Shown: positions 10,104-20,264, counted from the stretch's first letter. The stretch: 64,000 bases of DNA from Mycobacterium gastri (GCF_002102175.1 NZ_LQOX01000006.1:1-64000), one strand, 5' to 3'. Numbers and translations are program-made. The notes: generated from the sequence alone by a model not told the origin.

Positions 10104-10464
10104 AGGGGCGGTTGCTCTTCCTGAGGACTTTGGGTCGCGCGCGTCATCATGGCGTGAAGCGCCGCAGCGCGACGATTGCTGAACGGTCAGAAGACGTCAG
10201 GAATCAACAGCAACAACAACAGTCCGCGGCGATGCAGCGCGTACGGACAAAGCGCAGCGGTACGGCCTGTTGCATGGCATCCATTATAAGGCATGCCGCA
10301 TATCAGCTGTTCGGCTCAGCGAAGGTGTAACGCTTTGCGCGGGCAACGGCGTCGAATACGCTCAGCGCACGTCGGGGGCGCGGCCGACGATGACTGCGCC
10401 CGACCTCCTGGCCCGGCGCCTTGCGCAGGGATCGATCACGCACGAAAGGCATGGAAGGACAGCG
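10104..10464. promoter_or_regulatory. Divergent promoter region of the sulfur/encapsulin locus
   Basis: This 361-bp gap separates the leftward cysK operon from the rightward encapsulin operon. It contains a CAA-rich run (10205-10222), a perfect TATAAT on the minus strand at 10288-10283 (no good -35 seen) and a GGCATGCC palindrome at 10290-10297 close to a second GGCAT at 10277. Shared control of both arms is likely by position. No known regulator box was recognised. Confidence 0.5.
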
Positions 10465-11388
10465 ATGAGTTCGCCGCAAAACGAGTCTCAGGCACTGGGT
10501 GATCTTGCTGCCAGGCAGCTCGCCAACGCCACCAAGACCGTCCCGCAACTTTCGACGATCACACCCCGCTGGTTGCTGCATCTGCTCAGCTGGGTGCCGG
10601 TGGAAGCGGGTATCTATCGGGTGAACCGGGTGATCAACCCGGAGCGGGTGGCGATCAAGGCCGAAGCGGGCGCCGGCACGGACGGGCCGCTGCCGGAGAC
10701 TTACGTCGACTACGAGACCAGCCCGCGGGAGTACACGCTGCGAACGATCTCCACCCTGCTGGATATCCACACCCGGGTGTCCGACCTTTACTCCAGCCCC
10801 CACGACCAGATCGCGCAGCAGTTGCGGCTGACCATCGAAACCATCAAGGAGCGCCAGGAGTTCGAACTGGTCAACAGCCCCGAGTACGGCCTGCTCGCCC
10901 AGGCGACACCCGGGCAGACCATCCGGACGCTGGCCGGAGCGCCCACGCCCGACGATCTGGACGCGCTGATCACCAAGGTCTGGAAGACGCCCAGCTTTTT
11001 CCTGACTCATCCGCAGGGCATCGCGGCGTTCGGCCGTGAGGCCACCTACCGTGGCGTGCCGCCGCCAGTGGTGAGCCTGTTCGGCGCGCAATTCATCACC
11101 TGGCGCGGCATCCCGTTGATTCCGTCGGACAAGGTGCCGGTTGTCGACGGCAAGACCAAGTTCATCCTGGTGCGCACCGGCGAAGAACGCCAGGGCGTGG
11201 TGGGCCTGTTCCAGCCCGGGCTGGTGGGGGAGCAGGCGCCGGGGCTGTCGGTGCGGTTCACCGGCATCAACCAATCGGCGATCGCGACCTATCTGGTGAC
11301 TCTCTACACGTCCTTGGCGGTGCTCACCGACGATGCGCTTGCCGTGCTCGACGACGTGGCGGTGGACCAGTTCCATGAGTACAAGTGA
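10465..11388 (+). CDS. Family 2A encapsulin shell protein (35-kDa antigen / major membrane protein I)
   Basis: A 307-residue HK97-fold protein, matching the length and sequence I recall for M. leprae/M. avium MMP-I: MSSPQNESQALGDLAARQLA, then YVDYETSPREYTLRTIS and FFLTHPQGIAAFGREATYRG. Family 2A encapsulins assemble into about 24-nm shells that package cysteine desulfurase. The ATG at 10465 has a purine-rich ribosome site (GGAAGGAC) and yields the family start; the longer frame upstream is not used by homologues. The next gene, the presumed cargo, begins 14 bp before this stop. No cyclic-nucleotide-binding insertion is visible, which fits 2A rather than 2B. Confidence 0.93.
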   Translation: MSSPQNESQALGDLAARQLANATKTVPQLSTITPRWLLHLLSWVPVEAGIYRVNRVINPERVAIKAEAGAGTDGPLPETYVDYETSPREYTLRTISTLLDIHTRVSDLYSSPHDQIAQQLRLTIETIKERQEFELVNSPEYGLLAQATPGQTIRTLAGAPTPDDLDALITKVWKTPSFFLTHPQGIAAFGREATYRGVPPPVVSLFGAQFITWRGIPLIPSDKVPVVDGKTKFILVRTGEERQGVVGLFQPGLVGEQAPGLSVRFTGINQSAIATYLVTLYTSLAVLTDDALAVLDDVAVDQFHEYK

Positions 11389-13135
11389 ATACCCGCCAGA
11401 CGCCGCGGGCGACCCGCCGATCAGCGCCGCGGAGCTGGCCGCATTGGCCGGTCAGCTCTACGCCGCCGGCATTCGGCCGGGCTTCGACAGCCCGCCGCAG
11501 ACGGCTCCGGTGGCCCCGCGCGGCAACGTGCCCGACACGACGGCCGCGGCGTCGACCGGGCGGGCGGCCGCCGGCGCGTCCGATGCGGTGCCGGCCGCGG
11601 TTCCGTCGGTCGGCGTAGCAGACATCTACATTCCGGCGCCGACGGCGCCGACGGCGCCGGGGGTGCTGGCGGGGGTGGCGCCCCACGTTCCGGTCGCTCC
11701 CCGCGGCTCGATGCCGGTTCTGCGGCCCGACTGGCCGGGTGCGGCGCCGTCGGTTGGCGACCTCGGTTGGTCCGACACGGTGCCGGTCCGCCGCGATACG
11801 CCGCTCGGCGACGAGCGCAACTACTCCTTCCTCACCCCATTGCCCACCCCGTTGCTCACCGGGGCCCACCCGGCGCCGAAGCCGGCCGACGATCACCGGG
11901 CGATCGATGTCTTCGACGTCGAGGCCGTGCGCGCCGACTTTCCGATCCTTCGGGAGACGGTCAACGGCAAGCCGTTGATCTGGTTCGACAACGCGGCCAC
12001 CACTCAAAAGCCGCAAGTGGTCATCGACCGGCTCGCGCACTTCTACGCCCACGAAAACTCCAACATCCACCGCGCCGCGCATGAGCTGGCGGCCCGGGCC
12101 ACCGATGCCTACGAAGAGGCCCGCGACACCGTCCGCCGATTCATCGGCGCCGCCTGTGACGAAGAGATCATCTTTGTCCGCGGCACCACCGAGGCCATCA
12201 ATCTGGTGGCCTACGCATGGGGCGGAAAACATCTGCGCCCGGGCGACGAGATCGTCATCACCCACTTGGAGCACCACGCCAACATCGTTCCGTGGCAACT
12301 TATTTCGCAGCAGACCGGTGCCGTGCTGAAGGTGGCACCGGTTGACGAAGCCGGCAATCTGCTGCTGGCGGAGTTCGAGGCCCTGCTGGGTCCGAAGACC
12401 AAACTCGTTGCGGCGACGCATGTCTCGAATGCTCTGGGTACCGTGACACCGGTACACCAGATCGTCGAGCTCGGACACCGATACGGCGCCCGGGTGCTGA
12501 TCGACGGCGCCCAGTCGATTCCGCACCTGCCGATCGACGTCGCCGAGCTCGGCGCCGATTTCTTCGCGTTCTCCGGGCATAAGATCTACGGCCCCACCGG
12601 AATCGGTGTGCTCTACGGGTGCGAGGACGCTCTCGCCGAGACACCGCCGTGGCAGGGGGGCGGCAACATGATTACCGACGTCACCATGGAGCGCTCGCTG
12701 TATCAGGGGCCGCCGAGCAAGTTCGAAGCCGGCACCGGAAACATCGCCGATGCGGTGGGTCTCGGGGAGGCGTTGCGTTACGTCGAGCGGGTGGGGATCG
12801 AGCGCATCGCCGCCTACGAGCACGGGTTGCTGCGGTACGCGACCCCGCGGCTGGCCGATGTCCCTGGTGTTCGTCTGGTGGGCACCGCGACCGAGAAAGC
12901 CAGCGTGCTGTCGTTCGTGCTGGCCGGACACGAGCCGCTCGAGGTCGGCAAGGCACTCAACGCCGAGGGCATCGCGGTGCGTGCCGGACATCACTGCGCC
13001 CAGCCGATTCTGCGTCGCTACGGCTTGGAGGCCACGGTTCGCCCGTCGTTCGCTTTCTACAACACCTTCGACGAGATCGACGTGTTCATCAGCGCGGTAC
13101 GCCGGATCGCCGAGGGCGGCACAAACGCCGGCTGA
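11375..13135 (+). CDS. Encapsulated cysteine desulfurase with disordered cargo-loading N-terminus
   Basis: A 586-residue protein. Residues 1 to about 176 are Pro/Ala/Gly-rich and low complexity, with a short helix (AAELAALAGQLYAAG) and two near-identical motifs, PVAPRGNVP (about 45) and PVAPRGSMP (about 105). This matches the unstructured cargo-loading domain of Family 2A desulfurases. From residue 177 there is a SufS-type desulfurase: FDNAATTQKP, the LEHHANIVPW segment, the PLP lysine in FSGHKIYGPTG, and the persulfide-forming Cys in RAGHHCAQPILRR. It converts cysteine to alanine and enzyme-bound persulfide. The start overlaps the shell gene by 14 bp, giving coupled synthesis of shell and cargo. 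A general SufS role is less likely because no suf genes surround it. Confidence 0.94.
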   Translation: MSTSEYPPDAAGDPPISAAELAALAGQLYAAGIRPGFDSPPQTAPVAPRGNVPDTTAAASTGRAAAGASDAVPAAVPSVGVADIYIPAPTAPTAPGVLAGVAPHVPVAPRGSMPVLRPDWPGAAPSVGDLGWSDTVPVRRDTPLGDERNYSFLTPLPTPLLTGAHPAPKPADDHRAIDVFDVEAVRADFPILRETVNGKPLIWFDNAATTQKPQVVIDRLAHFYAHENSNIHRAAHELAARATDAYEEARDTVRRFIGAACDEEIIFVRGTTEAINLVAYAWGGKHLRPGDEIVITHLEHHANIVPWQLISQQTGAVLKVAPVDEAGNLLLAEFEALLGPKTKLVAATHVSNALGTVTPVHQIVELGHRYGARVLIDGAQSIPHLPIDVAELGADFFAFSGHKIYGPTGIGVLYGCEDALAETPPWQGGGNMITDVTMERSLYQGPPSKFEAGTGNIADAVGLGEALRYVERVGIERIAAYEHGLLRYATPRLADVPGVRLVGTATEKASVLSFVLAGHEPLEVGKALNAEGIAVRAGHHCAQPILRRYGLEATVRPSFAFYNTFDEIDVFISAVRRIAEGGTNAG

Positions 13136-13154
13136 GCGGGATTATGCCCCGTAT

Positions 13155-14807
13155 TCAGTCGTAGACCGGCAGCCACATGGTGTCGAGGACGGCTTGCTTG
13201 ACGTCAGCATGGGTTTTGGTGGCTACGCCGTCGTCGACTGCGGCGTGATAGACGGCCTCGGCGACCGTCGCCGAAATCCCGCGGAGGTCCTGAACGTCGG
13301 GCAGCAGCGAATCCCCGGTCTTGGCCGGATTAGCCCGGCGCGCAAGGGCTTTGGCCGCCGCGCGCAGCATACCCTGGGTCAGCAGCCGGGCTCCGGCCAC
13401 GACGACGCCCAGACCGATGCCCGGAAACACCAGCACGTTATTGGCCTGGCCGATGGTGTAGGTGGTCTGGTGGTGCTCGACGGGCGCGACCGGGGTACCG
13501 GTGGCAACCAGAGCCTTTCCGTTCGACCACGTCAGAACGTCGGCCGGCATGGCTTCCATCCGCGAGGTCGGATTGGACAGCGGGAAGATCATCGGGCGTT
13601 CGCAGGATGCCGTCATCGCTTCGACGACCTCTTGGGTGAACGCGCCGGAGACCGTCGAGGAACCGAGCAACACGGTCGGCGAGGCCAGCTTGATCGCGTC
13701 GACCAGTCCGATCCGTGCCGCGGGCTGGACGCCCAGCCGGTTACGGTTTTTCGCATACGGCACCTGGAATTCCCGCAGACCCTCCATGTCGTCGAACAGC
13801 AGACCCTGCTTGTCGATGGCCCAGATCTGCGACGTCGCCTGCTCGACGGTGGCGCCGTCGGCCACCATGGCGTCCCGGATCTGGTCGGCGACACCCATGC
13901 CCGCGGTGCCGGCCCCGAAGACGATCACCTTCTGGTCGCGGACCGGGACGCCGGTGACATGCGATCCACCGTCGATGGCGGCCACCACCACTGCGCCGGT
14001 GCCTTGCACGTCGTCGTTGAACACGCAGTACTGCGCACCGTAGGTCTGCAGAATCATCCGTGCGTTGGCCGGCCCGAAGTCCTCGAAGTGCAGCATCGCC
14101 CGCGGAAACATCCGGTGGGCGGTCTCGATGTAGCGCTTGACGAACTCGTCGTACTCGGCGCCGCTGCGCCGGGCGTGCCGATTGCCCAGATAGAACGGGT
14201 CCTGCAGCAGCTGCTCGTTATCGGTGCCGACGTCGAGCGACACCGCCAGGCAGCGGCAGGGATCGATGCCGCCACCGGCGGTGTAGAGCGCCAGTTTGCC
14301 CACCGCGATCTGGATGCCGCCGACACCCCAGTCGCCGATGCCCAGGATGGCTTCGGCGTCGGTGCACACGATCAGGTCGACATCGTCGGGTCCGAGCCCC
14401 AGGGTTTCGAAGGCCACCGCGATGTCGTCGGGTTCGTCGATGCTCAGGAACAGACCGCGTTGCCCACGGTATTCATCGGAGAACCGTTGGATCGCTTCGC
14501 CGACCGTGGGCGTGTACACCACCGGCATCAGTTCGGGCAGATGGTCGATCAGCACCTTGTAGTAGAGCAGTTCGTGGCGGTAATGCAGCTGCTCCAGCAG
14601 CAGGTTACGGCCCAGATCGGTGGCCAGGCTCTGCAATTGATGCCACACCCGGTCGGCCTGCTGGTCCAGGGTGAGCACCGCGGCCGGAAGCCGACCGACA
14701 AGGCCGAGCTGCCGGCGTTGCTCGTGGGTGAAGCCGACCCCGCGATTGAGACTCGGGGTGGACAGTGCTGCCGGAAACCGCGGCACCCGGGCATCGCTCA
14801 TCACCAT
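13155..14807 (-). CDS. mez: NAD(P)-dependent malic enzyme
   Basis: A 550-residue oxidative decarboxylase converting malate to pyruvate and CO2. Motifs: VVYTPTVGEAIQ, RGLFLSIDEPDD, IVCTDAEAILGIGDWGVGG (substrate/metal site), the Rossmann VIVFGAGTAGMGVADQIRDA and FPLSNPTSRMEA. It closely resembles Rv2332 Mez throughout. The ORF starts at 14807, with an alternative ATG at 14801 (MSDARVPR) that matches the tuberculosis start. It lies 91 bp downstream of the nitrate reductase gene's end region but is separated by its own leader. Confidence 0.95.
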   Translation of the reverse strand: MVMSDARVPRFPAALSTPSLNRGVGFTHEQRRQLGLVGRLPAAVLTLDQQADRVWHQLQSLATDLGRNLLLEQLHYRHELLYYKVLIDHLPELMPVVYTPTVGEAIQRFSDEYRGQRGLFLSIDEPDDIAVAFETLGLGPDDVDLIVCTDAEAILGIGDWGVGGIQIAVGKLALYTAGGGIDPCRCLAVSLDVGTDNEQLLQDPFYLGNRHARRSGAEYDEFVKRYIETAHRMFPRAMLHFEDFGPANARMILQTYGAQYCVFNDDVQGTGAVVVAAIDGGSHVTGVPVRDQKVIVFGAGTAGMGVADQIRDAMVADGATVEQATSQIWAIDKQGLLFDDMEGLREFQVPYAKNRNRLGVQPAARIGLVDAIKLASPTVLLGSSTVSGAFTQEVVEAMTASCERPMIFPLSNPTSRMEAMPADVLTWSNGKALVATGTPVAPVEHHQTTYTIGQANNVLVFPGIGLGVVVAGARLLTQGMLRAAAKALARRANPAKTGDSLLPDVQDLRGISATVAEAVYHAAVDDGVATKTHADVKQAVLDTMWLPVYD

Positions 14808-14898
14808 CTCCGTCCCTGACCTGACGCGTCAAGTCAAGTCACGGTAACGCCGGGGACGTGATCGCGCGTTGAAGAGCCCGAAGAAGAACGGGATCGGG

Positions 14899-17800
14899 TC
14901 AGTAGACGTCGCGGTGGTAGCGCTTGGCCGCGCTCAGCGACCGCAGGTAGGCGGTGGCCGCTTCGGTATCGAGGTGTCCGTGTTCGGCGGCGATGTCGCG
15001 AAGCGTGCGGTCGACGTCCTTGGCCATCGGGTCGGCGTTACCGCACACGTACAGTTGCGCTCCGTCTTGCAGCCATCGCCACAGCTGCGCTCCGCGCCGG
15101 CGCATCAGGTGCTGCACATAGACCTTCTCGTGCTGATCGCGCGAGAATGCCAGATCGAGTTCGGTGAGGAAGCCGTCGGCGTGCATCGCCTGGATCTCCT
15201 CGCGGTAGTAGAAGTCGGTGGCGGCGTGGCGTTCTCCGAAGAACAACCAGTTCGGCCCGGTGTGGCCGAGCGCGCGTCGCTCCTGCAGGAAAGCCCGGAA
15301 GGGCGCGATGCCGGTTCCCGGACCGATCATGATCATGGGTGTGTGCGGATCGCTGGGGGGCCGGAAGCTGCTGGATTTCTGTACATAGACCGCGATCTCG
15401 TCGCTGGGGGAGCGGTTGGCCAGATAGGTCGAGCACACCCCGCGCCGGGGCACGCCCTGGAAGTTGTATCGCACCGGCGACACGGTCAGGTGCACTTCCC
15501 CCGGGTGCTGTTTGGGGCTGGACGAGATCGAATAGAGCCGCGGCTGTAGAGGTTTGAGTACGGTCAGCCACTCGTCGGCGGTCGCGGTGACCGGCGCCTG
15601 AGCCAGCAGGTCGACCAACTGGCGTCCCCAGGACCAATCGGCAAGCGCGGCTTTGTTTTCCGGGCGCATCAGGTTGGCGAGCTGGTCGGCGACGTCGCGG
15701 GCTGCGGTGCGCTGCTGGACGAAGTGCAGCAGGGCGGGGCTGATGTGGGCGATCTCGAGCCGATCGGTCAATGCGGCACGCAGCGGCATCGAACCGTGGT
15801 TGGCGACCTCGACTTCTGTGTGACCGTCCAATCCGGTCACTGTCAGCCATTCGTCGACCAGCCGGGCGCCGTTGTGTGGCCACACCCCCAGTGCGTCGCC
15901 GGCCTCGTGGCTCACCGTTTGCTGGGGCACGCGAAACACCAGTTGCCGCACGTCTTTTGCCGAACGCGGCTTACTGAGCGTGATATTGCGGACCACGCTG
16001 GTGACCAGTGGGTTCTTCTTGGTGCAGGCCGTGGGCTTAGCGGTTGGTGACGCGTGCGGTGACGTGACAGTGGTCGGTGCCGTACCGCGCAGCTCGTGCA
16101 GAACCCGGCTCAGCCAGCCGGCGGCGGGATCCTCGTAGTCGGGTTCGCAGTCGACGCGGTCGACGATGCGCGTGGCACCCAACTCGGCAAATCGCTGGTC
16201 CAGTGCCCGCCCGTGACCGCAGAAATTGGCATAGTTGGAGTCGCCCAGCGCTAGGACGGCGTAGCCGATACCGGTCAGCCGCGGCGCGGTTTCAGCCGCC
16301 AGCGCGCGCCAGAAAGCTGCGCCGTTGTCCGGCGGATCGCCGTCCCCGGTGGTGCTGGTGATCAGCAGCAGCCGCCGAGCCGTCGGCAGCTGCGACACCG
16401 GGAACTCGTCCATGCCGTGCAACGCGACCGGCAGCTGGGCCGCGCGTAGTTGCGCGGCGACGTCAGCGGCGAGTTCTTCCGCCGTCCCGGTCTGCGACGC
16501 CCACAACACCACGATCGGCGCGGTTGCCTCGGCGGCCTCTTCGGGGCGGGTGTCGGCACCGCGAGGTCGGGTGACCGGCACCGGTTGCGGCGTCTCGGCG
16601 CGCGCGAACATGCCCGCGAGCAAGCCGTCCAACCATAGCCGGGTGGGGGTATCGAAGGGAGCGCTCACCGGCACGGTGGGCACCCCGGCCATCCGCCGAC
16701 CGGTTTCGGTACGCAGCCCCGCCAGCAAACCGGCAAGGTAGCAGCGGGCGAACGGATCGAACTGCGGCATCGGCTCGTTCGCCAACCCGAGGAACTCGGC
16801 GAGCGCGTCGACGTCAGCCACACCGAGGTGCGGTGTGCCGGCGAGCAACGTCGGTTCCGGTCGGTCGGCCGCGCCGGCGGTGGGTTCGTCTGCCGAATGT
16901 GGCCGGGCCGCGGGTTGGGCGACCTTCGTCAGGGTGACCGCACACACCTTGTACTCCGGTTGCCGCGATATCGGGTCGACGGCGTCGTTGGTGACCGCAT
17001 TGATCGAGAGGTACTCGCCGAAGACGTCGTTCCAGTGGAACGGGGCAAAACAGCTGCCCGGCCGCACCCGGTCGGTGACCAGGGCGGGCAGCACCGCGCG
17101 GCCGCGGCGAGACGCTATCTCGACGTGGTCACCGTCGCGGATGTGCAGCTGCGCGGCGTCATCGGGGTGGATCTCGACCAGCGGGCTCGGGTTGAGTTTG
17201 TTGAGTTTGGCGACCTTGCCGGTCTTGGTCAGCGTGTGCCATTGGTGCGGCAGGCGTCCGGTGTTGAGCAGGAACGGGTAGTCACCGTCGGGCATCTCGT
17301 CGGGCAGCAGATGGGGGCGGGCGAAGAACACCGCCCGTCCGCTGGCGGTCGGGAACGCCAACCGCGGCACCGTGCCGTCGTCGCGCACCAACCGTGTCTG
17401 GCTGACCCCGTCGTTGCGGTAGCGGATCGGGTTGCGCCCACTGCTGCCATCGGGTGGGCAGGGCCACTGCAACGGTGTCTCACGCAACCGGTCGTAGCTG
17501 ATCCCCCGCAGGTCGTACCCGGTTGCCGGGTTCGAGAACCGCCTGATCTCTTCGAACACGTCCGCGGCGGATTGGTAGCTGAACGACTCCGAATAGCCCA
17601 TCTCGCAAGCGATCCGGGCAATGATCTGCCAGTCCGGCAGCGCCTGTCCGACCGGGTCGACGGCCTTCTGGAACAACGTCATGGTCCGCTCGGAATTGAC
17701 CATCACCCCCTCGGACTCGGTCCACAGGGCGGCGGGCAGCAACACGGTTGCGTACTCGTTGGTCTCGGTCTCGGCGAACGCGTCCTGGCTGATCACCAGT

Positions 17801-19107
17801 TCTGCCTTCTCCAGACCGGCCAGCACGGTCTTCCGATTAGCCACGGTGGCAACGGGATTGGTGCAGATGATCCAGCATGCCTTGATGTCGCCGGCGGCCA
17901 TCCGGGAAAACATGTCCACCACACCGGCGCTGACCTCGGCGCGCAGCGACCCCTGCGGAATACCCCACTGCTGCTCCACGAATTCGCGGTCGGCGGCTGA
18001 GAGCACCGAGCGCTGTCCTGGCAGACCCGGTCCCAGGTAACCCATTTCGCGTCCGCCCATGGCATTGGGCTGCCCGGTGAGGGAGAAGGGGCCATTGCCC
18101 GGCTTGCAGATCGCGCCGGTGGCCAGGTGCAGGTTGCACAGCGCGTTGGTGTTCCAGGTGCCGTGGGTGCTCTGGTTGAGTCCCATTGTCCAGCAGCTCA
18201 TCCAATTGGCGGCTTCGCCGATCCAGCGCGCCGCGGTGCGGATGTCTTCGACAGGAAGGCCGGTGATTTCGCTGACCACCTCGGGCGTGAACTGCTCGAG
18301 GAAACTCGGCATCATCTCCCAGCCCTCGGTGAACTCAGCGATGAAATGTGGTTCTGTATAGCCGTTTTCGACGATCAGCTGCAGTAAGCCGTTGAGCAGC
18401 GCCAGATCGGTGCCGGGGGCGATCTGCAGGAACAGGTCCGCCTTGTCCGCGGTCGCGGTGCGGCGCGGGTCGACGACGATCAATTTGGCGCCGGCCTGGA
18501 CGCGTTCCATCATTCGCAGGAACAGGATCGGGTGGCAGTCAGCCATATTGGCGCCGATGACGAGAAACACGTCGGCGTGGTCGAAGTCCTGATACGAGCC
18601 GGGCGGTCCGTCTGCTCCCAACGACAGCTTGTAACCCGAACTGGCACCGGCCATGCACAGCCGCGAATTCGCCTCGATCTGGTTGGTGCCGATGAACCCC
18701 TTGGTCAGTTTGTTGGCCAGGTACTGGGCCTCGATGGACATCTGTCCCGACACGTACACCGCGACGGCGTCGGGGCCGTGCTCGTCGATGATGGCGCGTA
18801 ACCGCTTGGCGCAGTGGGTGATCGCATCGTCGGTCCCGACCGCTTCGAGGGGCTCCCCGCGGTCATTGCGCAGGTATGCCGACTCCAGCCGTCCCTGTGC
18901 GGCGAGCAGGTCGGCGGTGGTGGCGCCCTTGGTGCACAACCGCCCAGAATTAGCCGGATGCGAGGTGCGGCCAATTGACTTGGCAATGTGGCGCTTTCCG
19001 GTTGCCGGGTCCGTTGTGACCTGCAGCACAATGCCGCAGCCCACGCCGCAATAAGCGCACATAGTCTCCACGGCGTCCTTACCGGGCGCCATGAGTTCCC
19101 TGGCCAC
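14899..19107 (-). CDS. Single-chain assimilatory nitrate reductase fused to flavoprotein reductase
   Basis: A 1402-residue fusion. Residues 1 to about 745 are a molybdopterin oxidoreductase of the NasA/NarB type. A 4Fe-4S cluster site is visible (CAYCGVGC, then LCTKG), along with Mo-bis-MGD regions ([44 protein letters not shown]). A linker leads to a flavodoxin domain at about 860-1010 ([40 protein letters not shown]). A ferredoxin-NADP-reductase-like FAD/NADPH module follows at about 1050-1402 ([47 protein letters not shown]). It should take electrons from NADPH through FAD, FMN and Fe-S to nitrate in one cytosolic polypeptide. A sulfite-reductase-flavoprotein label would describe only the C-terminus. 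narK and lppP lie divergently. Confidence 0.92.
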   Translation of the reverse strand: MARELMAPGKDAVETMCAYCGVGCGIVLQVTTDPATGKRHIAKSIGRTSHPANSGRLCTKGATTADLLAAQGRLESAYLRNDRGEPLEAVGTDDAITHCAKRLRAIIDEHGPDAVAVYVSGQMSIEAQYLANKLTKGFIGTNQIEANSRLCMAGASSGYKLSLGADGPPGSYQDFDHADVFLVIGANMADCHPILFLRMMERVQAGAKLIVVDPRRTATADKADLFLQIAPGTDLALLNGLLQLIVENGYTEPHFIAEFTEGWEMMPSFLEQFTPEVVSEITGLPVEDIRTAARWIGEAANWMSCWTMGLNQSTHGTWNTNALCNLHLATGAICKPGNGPFSLTGQPNAMGGREMGYLGPGLPGQRSVLSAADREFVEQQWGIPQGSLRAEVSAGVVDMFSRMAAGDIKACWIICTNPVATVANRKTVLAGLEKAELVISQDAFAETETNEYATVLLPAALWTESEGVMVNSERTMTLFQKAVDPVGQALPDWQIIARIACEMGYSESFSYQSAADVFEEIRRFSNPATGYDLRGISYDRLRETPLQWPCPPDGSSGRNPIRYRNDGVSQTRLVRDDGTVPRLAFPTASGRAVFFARPHLLPDEMPDGDYPFLLNTGRLPHQWHTLTKTGKVAKLNKLNPSPLVEIHPDDAAQLHIRDGDHVEIASRRGRAVLPALVTDRVRPGSCFAPFHWNDVFGEYLSINAVTNDAVDPISRQPEYKVCAVTLTKVAQPAARPHSADEPTAGAADRPEPTLLAGTPHLGVADVDALAEFLGLANEPMPQFDPFARCYLAGLLAGLRTETGRRMAGVPTVPVSAPFDTPTRLWLDGLLAGMFARAETPQPVPVTRPRGADTRPEEAAEATAPIVVLWASQTGTAEELAADVAAQLRAAQLPVALHGMDEFPVSQLPTARRLLLITSTTGDGDPPDNGAAFWRALAAETAPRLTGIGYAVLALGDSNYANFCGHGRALDQRFAELGATRIVDRVDCEPDYEDPAAGWLSRVLHELRGTAPTTVTSPHASPTAKPTACTKKNPLVTSVVRNITLSKPRSAKDVRQLVFRVPQQTVSHEAGDALGVWPHNGARLVDEWLTVTGLDGHTEVEVANHGSMPLRAALTDRLEIAHISPALLHFVQQRTAARDVADQLANLMRPENKAALADWSWGRQLVDLLAQAPVTATADEWLTVLKPLQPRLYSISSSPKQHPGEVHLTVSPVRYNFQGVPRRGVCSTYLANRSPSDEIAVYVQKSSSFRPPSDPHTPMIMIGPGTGIAPFRAFLQERRALGHTGPNWLFFGERHAATDFYYREEIQAMHADGFLTELDLAFSRDQHEKVYVQHLMRRRGAQLWRWLQDGAQLYVCGNADPMAKDVDRTLRDIAAEHGHLDTEAATAYLRSLSAAKRYHRDVY

Positions 19108-19530
19108 GCCTTACGTCCTTTCTGCAACCGCTGCTTAACGCACCGCTGCGCAACGGGGTATTCGCCAAATCCTGCGACAAGGATGTTTCGGTACGGGATG
19201 TCCGACGTTTCGGCCGTCTTACGGTTTCGTCGCACCGGGTTAGCCGTGGGTTAGCCGTGCCAGTGCGGTGCTGGGAATCGGCGAACACGCTTGTCGGGCC
19301 GTCGCGCTGACCCGGTCATCCCCGGGTCGTCATCGACCGGTGACTCGAGGTCAGATTACCCGCGAGTTAGCTGCGGCGACGCCCGTCGGGGCGGTGCAGC
19401 TGCAGTTTTGACCAAACTTGGGGAACATTGACAGTTTTCGCCAAGCTCCCGGACCGGATCTGAGGAGACCCCAAGAGGTTTGCCCACAGAGATTTACCTG
19501 GTACTGCACAGATTTCGCTAAGCTCGCGAG
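19108..19530. other. Divergent intergenic region between nitrate reductase and lppP
   Basis: A 423-bp spacer. I see two adjacent copies of GGGTTAGCCGT(G) at 19237-19259 with an 11-bp period, and two similar words, TTTTCGCCAAGCTC (19435-19448) and TTTCGCTAAGCTC (19513-19525). Both could be binding sites. I searched by eye for a GlnR-type box and did not find a convincing one. No gene is evident. Confidence 0.45.
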
Positions 19531-20046
19531 GTGTGTCGTAGGCCGACTGTGATCCGTCTGTGCCTGGGTGTGTTGCTGGGGATCGCCGGGATTGCCGGGG
19601 CTGCGGGTTGCGCGGGGAAATCGTCGACACCGCCGTCTCCGCCGCCGGATACCTGCAAGCAATCCGACGGCCCGGCAGCCGACACGGTGCGACAGTCCAT
19701 AGCCGCTGTTCCGATCGAGGTGCAGGGCTCCAGCTGGGTGGAAATCGCACGGGGGCACACCAGGAAATGCCGCCTGTACTGGGTGCAGATCATCCCTACC
19801 ATCGCCTCCGAGTCGACTCCGCAGCAGTTGCTGTTCTTCGACCGCAACACCCCGTTGGGTTCGCCGACGCCCGATCCGAAGCCCTACATAACGGTGCTGC
19901 CTCCCGGTGATGACACCGTGACGGTCCAGTACCGGTGGCGAGTCGGCGGTGATCCCGAATGCTGTCCCAGCGCTATGGGCACGGTGCGATTTCAGGTCGG
20001 ACCTGACGGCAAACTGAAAGCACTGGGGCCGATACCGCACTCGTAG
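19531..20046 (+). CDS. lppP: Lipoprotein LppP
   Basis: A 171-residue secreted lipoprotein. It has a hydrophobic signal (LCLGVLLGIAGIAGAAGCAG) with an AAGC lipobox at about residues 24-27, then a Pro/Ser linker and a compact domain with paired Cys (DTCKQSDG, RKCRLYW, ECCPSA). The body closely matches Rv2330c LppP as I recall it (WVEIARGHTRKCR; QQLLFFDRNTPLGSP). The start is the GTG at 19531. Function is unknown; LppP is reported as needed for M. tuberculosis in macrophage-like screens, which I cannot verify here. It lies upstream of narK in the same direction. Confidence 0.92.
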   Translation: MCRRPTVIRLCLGVLLGIAGIAGAAGCAGKSSTPPSPPPDTCKQSDGPAADTVRQSIAAVPIEVQGSSWVEIARGHTRKCRLYWVQIIPTIASESTPQQLLFFDRNTPLGSPTPDPKPYITVLPPGDDTVTVQYRWRVGGDPECCPSAMGTVRFQVGPDGKLKALGPIPHS

Positions 20047-20208
20047 CGACCGGTAGCGGCCAGTGGCTTTGACGCACAGGCCGGTTCCGGTGACATCACC
20101 AATCGGTCACGGTGGGCGCCTACAGGTGTTATCCAGCTGTTCTTCAGCAGATTCAGGCTGCCCACAACGTGCCGCGCGACTGCAAGTTTGGCACTCTGGG
20201 AGTTCGTT

Positions 20209-20231
20209 GTTGCTTCCCGGCGGGAAGCAAC
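20209..20231 (+). promoter_or_regulatory. Hairpin in the narK leader
   Basis: A perfect 10-bp stem (GTTGCTTCCC, loop GGC, GGGAAGCAAC) lies 33 nt before the narK ATG. No T-run follows, so it may act as an I-shaped terminator for lppP or as a leader structure controlling narK. Confidence 0.5.
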
Positions 20232-20264
20232 GTGGCCGGGGCTAAGGATGGGCTAAGGAGAGTG

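Noticed and set aside
11324..12994. 556-codon open frame antisense to the desulfurase
   Set aside because: Low-complexity Arg/Gly composition typical of a high-GC shadow frame; the plus-strand gene has all catalytic motifs.
12750..14819. 689-codon plus-strand frame across mez
   Set aside because: Antisense to a complete malic enzyme; composition artefactual.
19108..19530. GlnR box for the nitrate genes
   Set aside because: Words such as GCTTAACGCACC near 19131 look similar but do not fit the spacing of the consensus.
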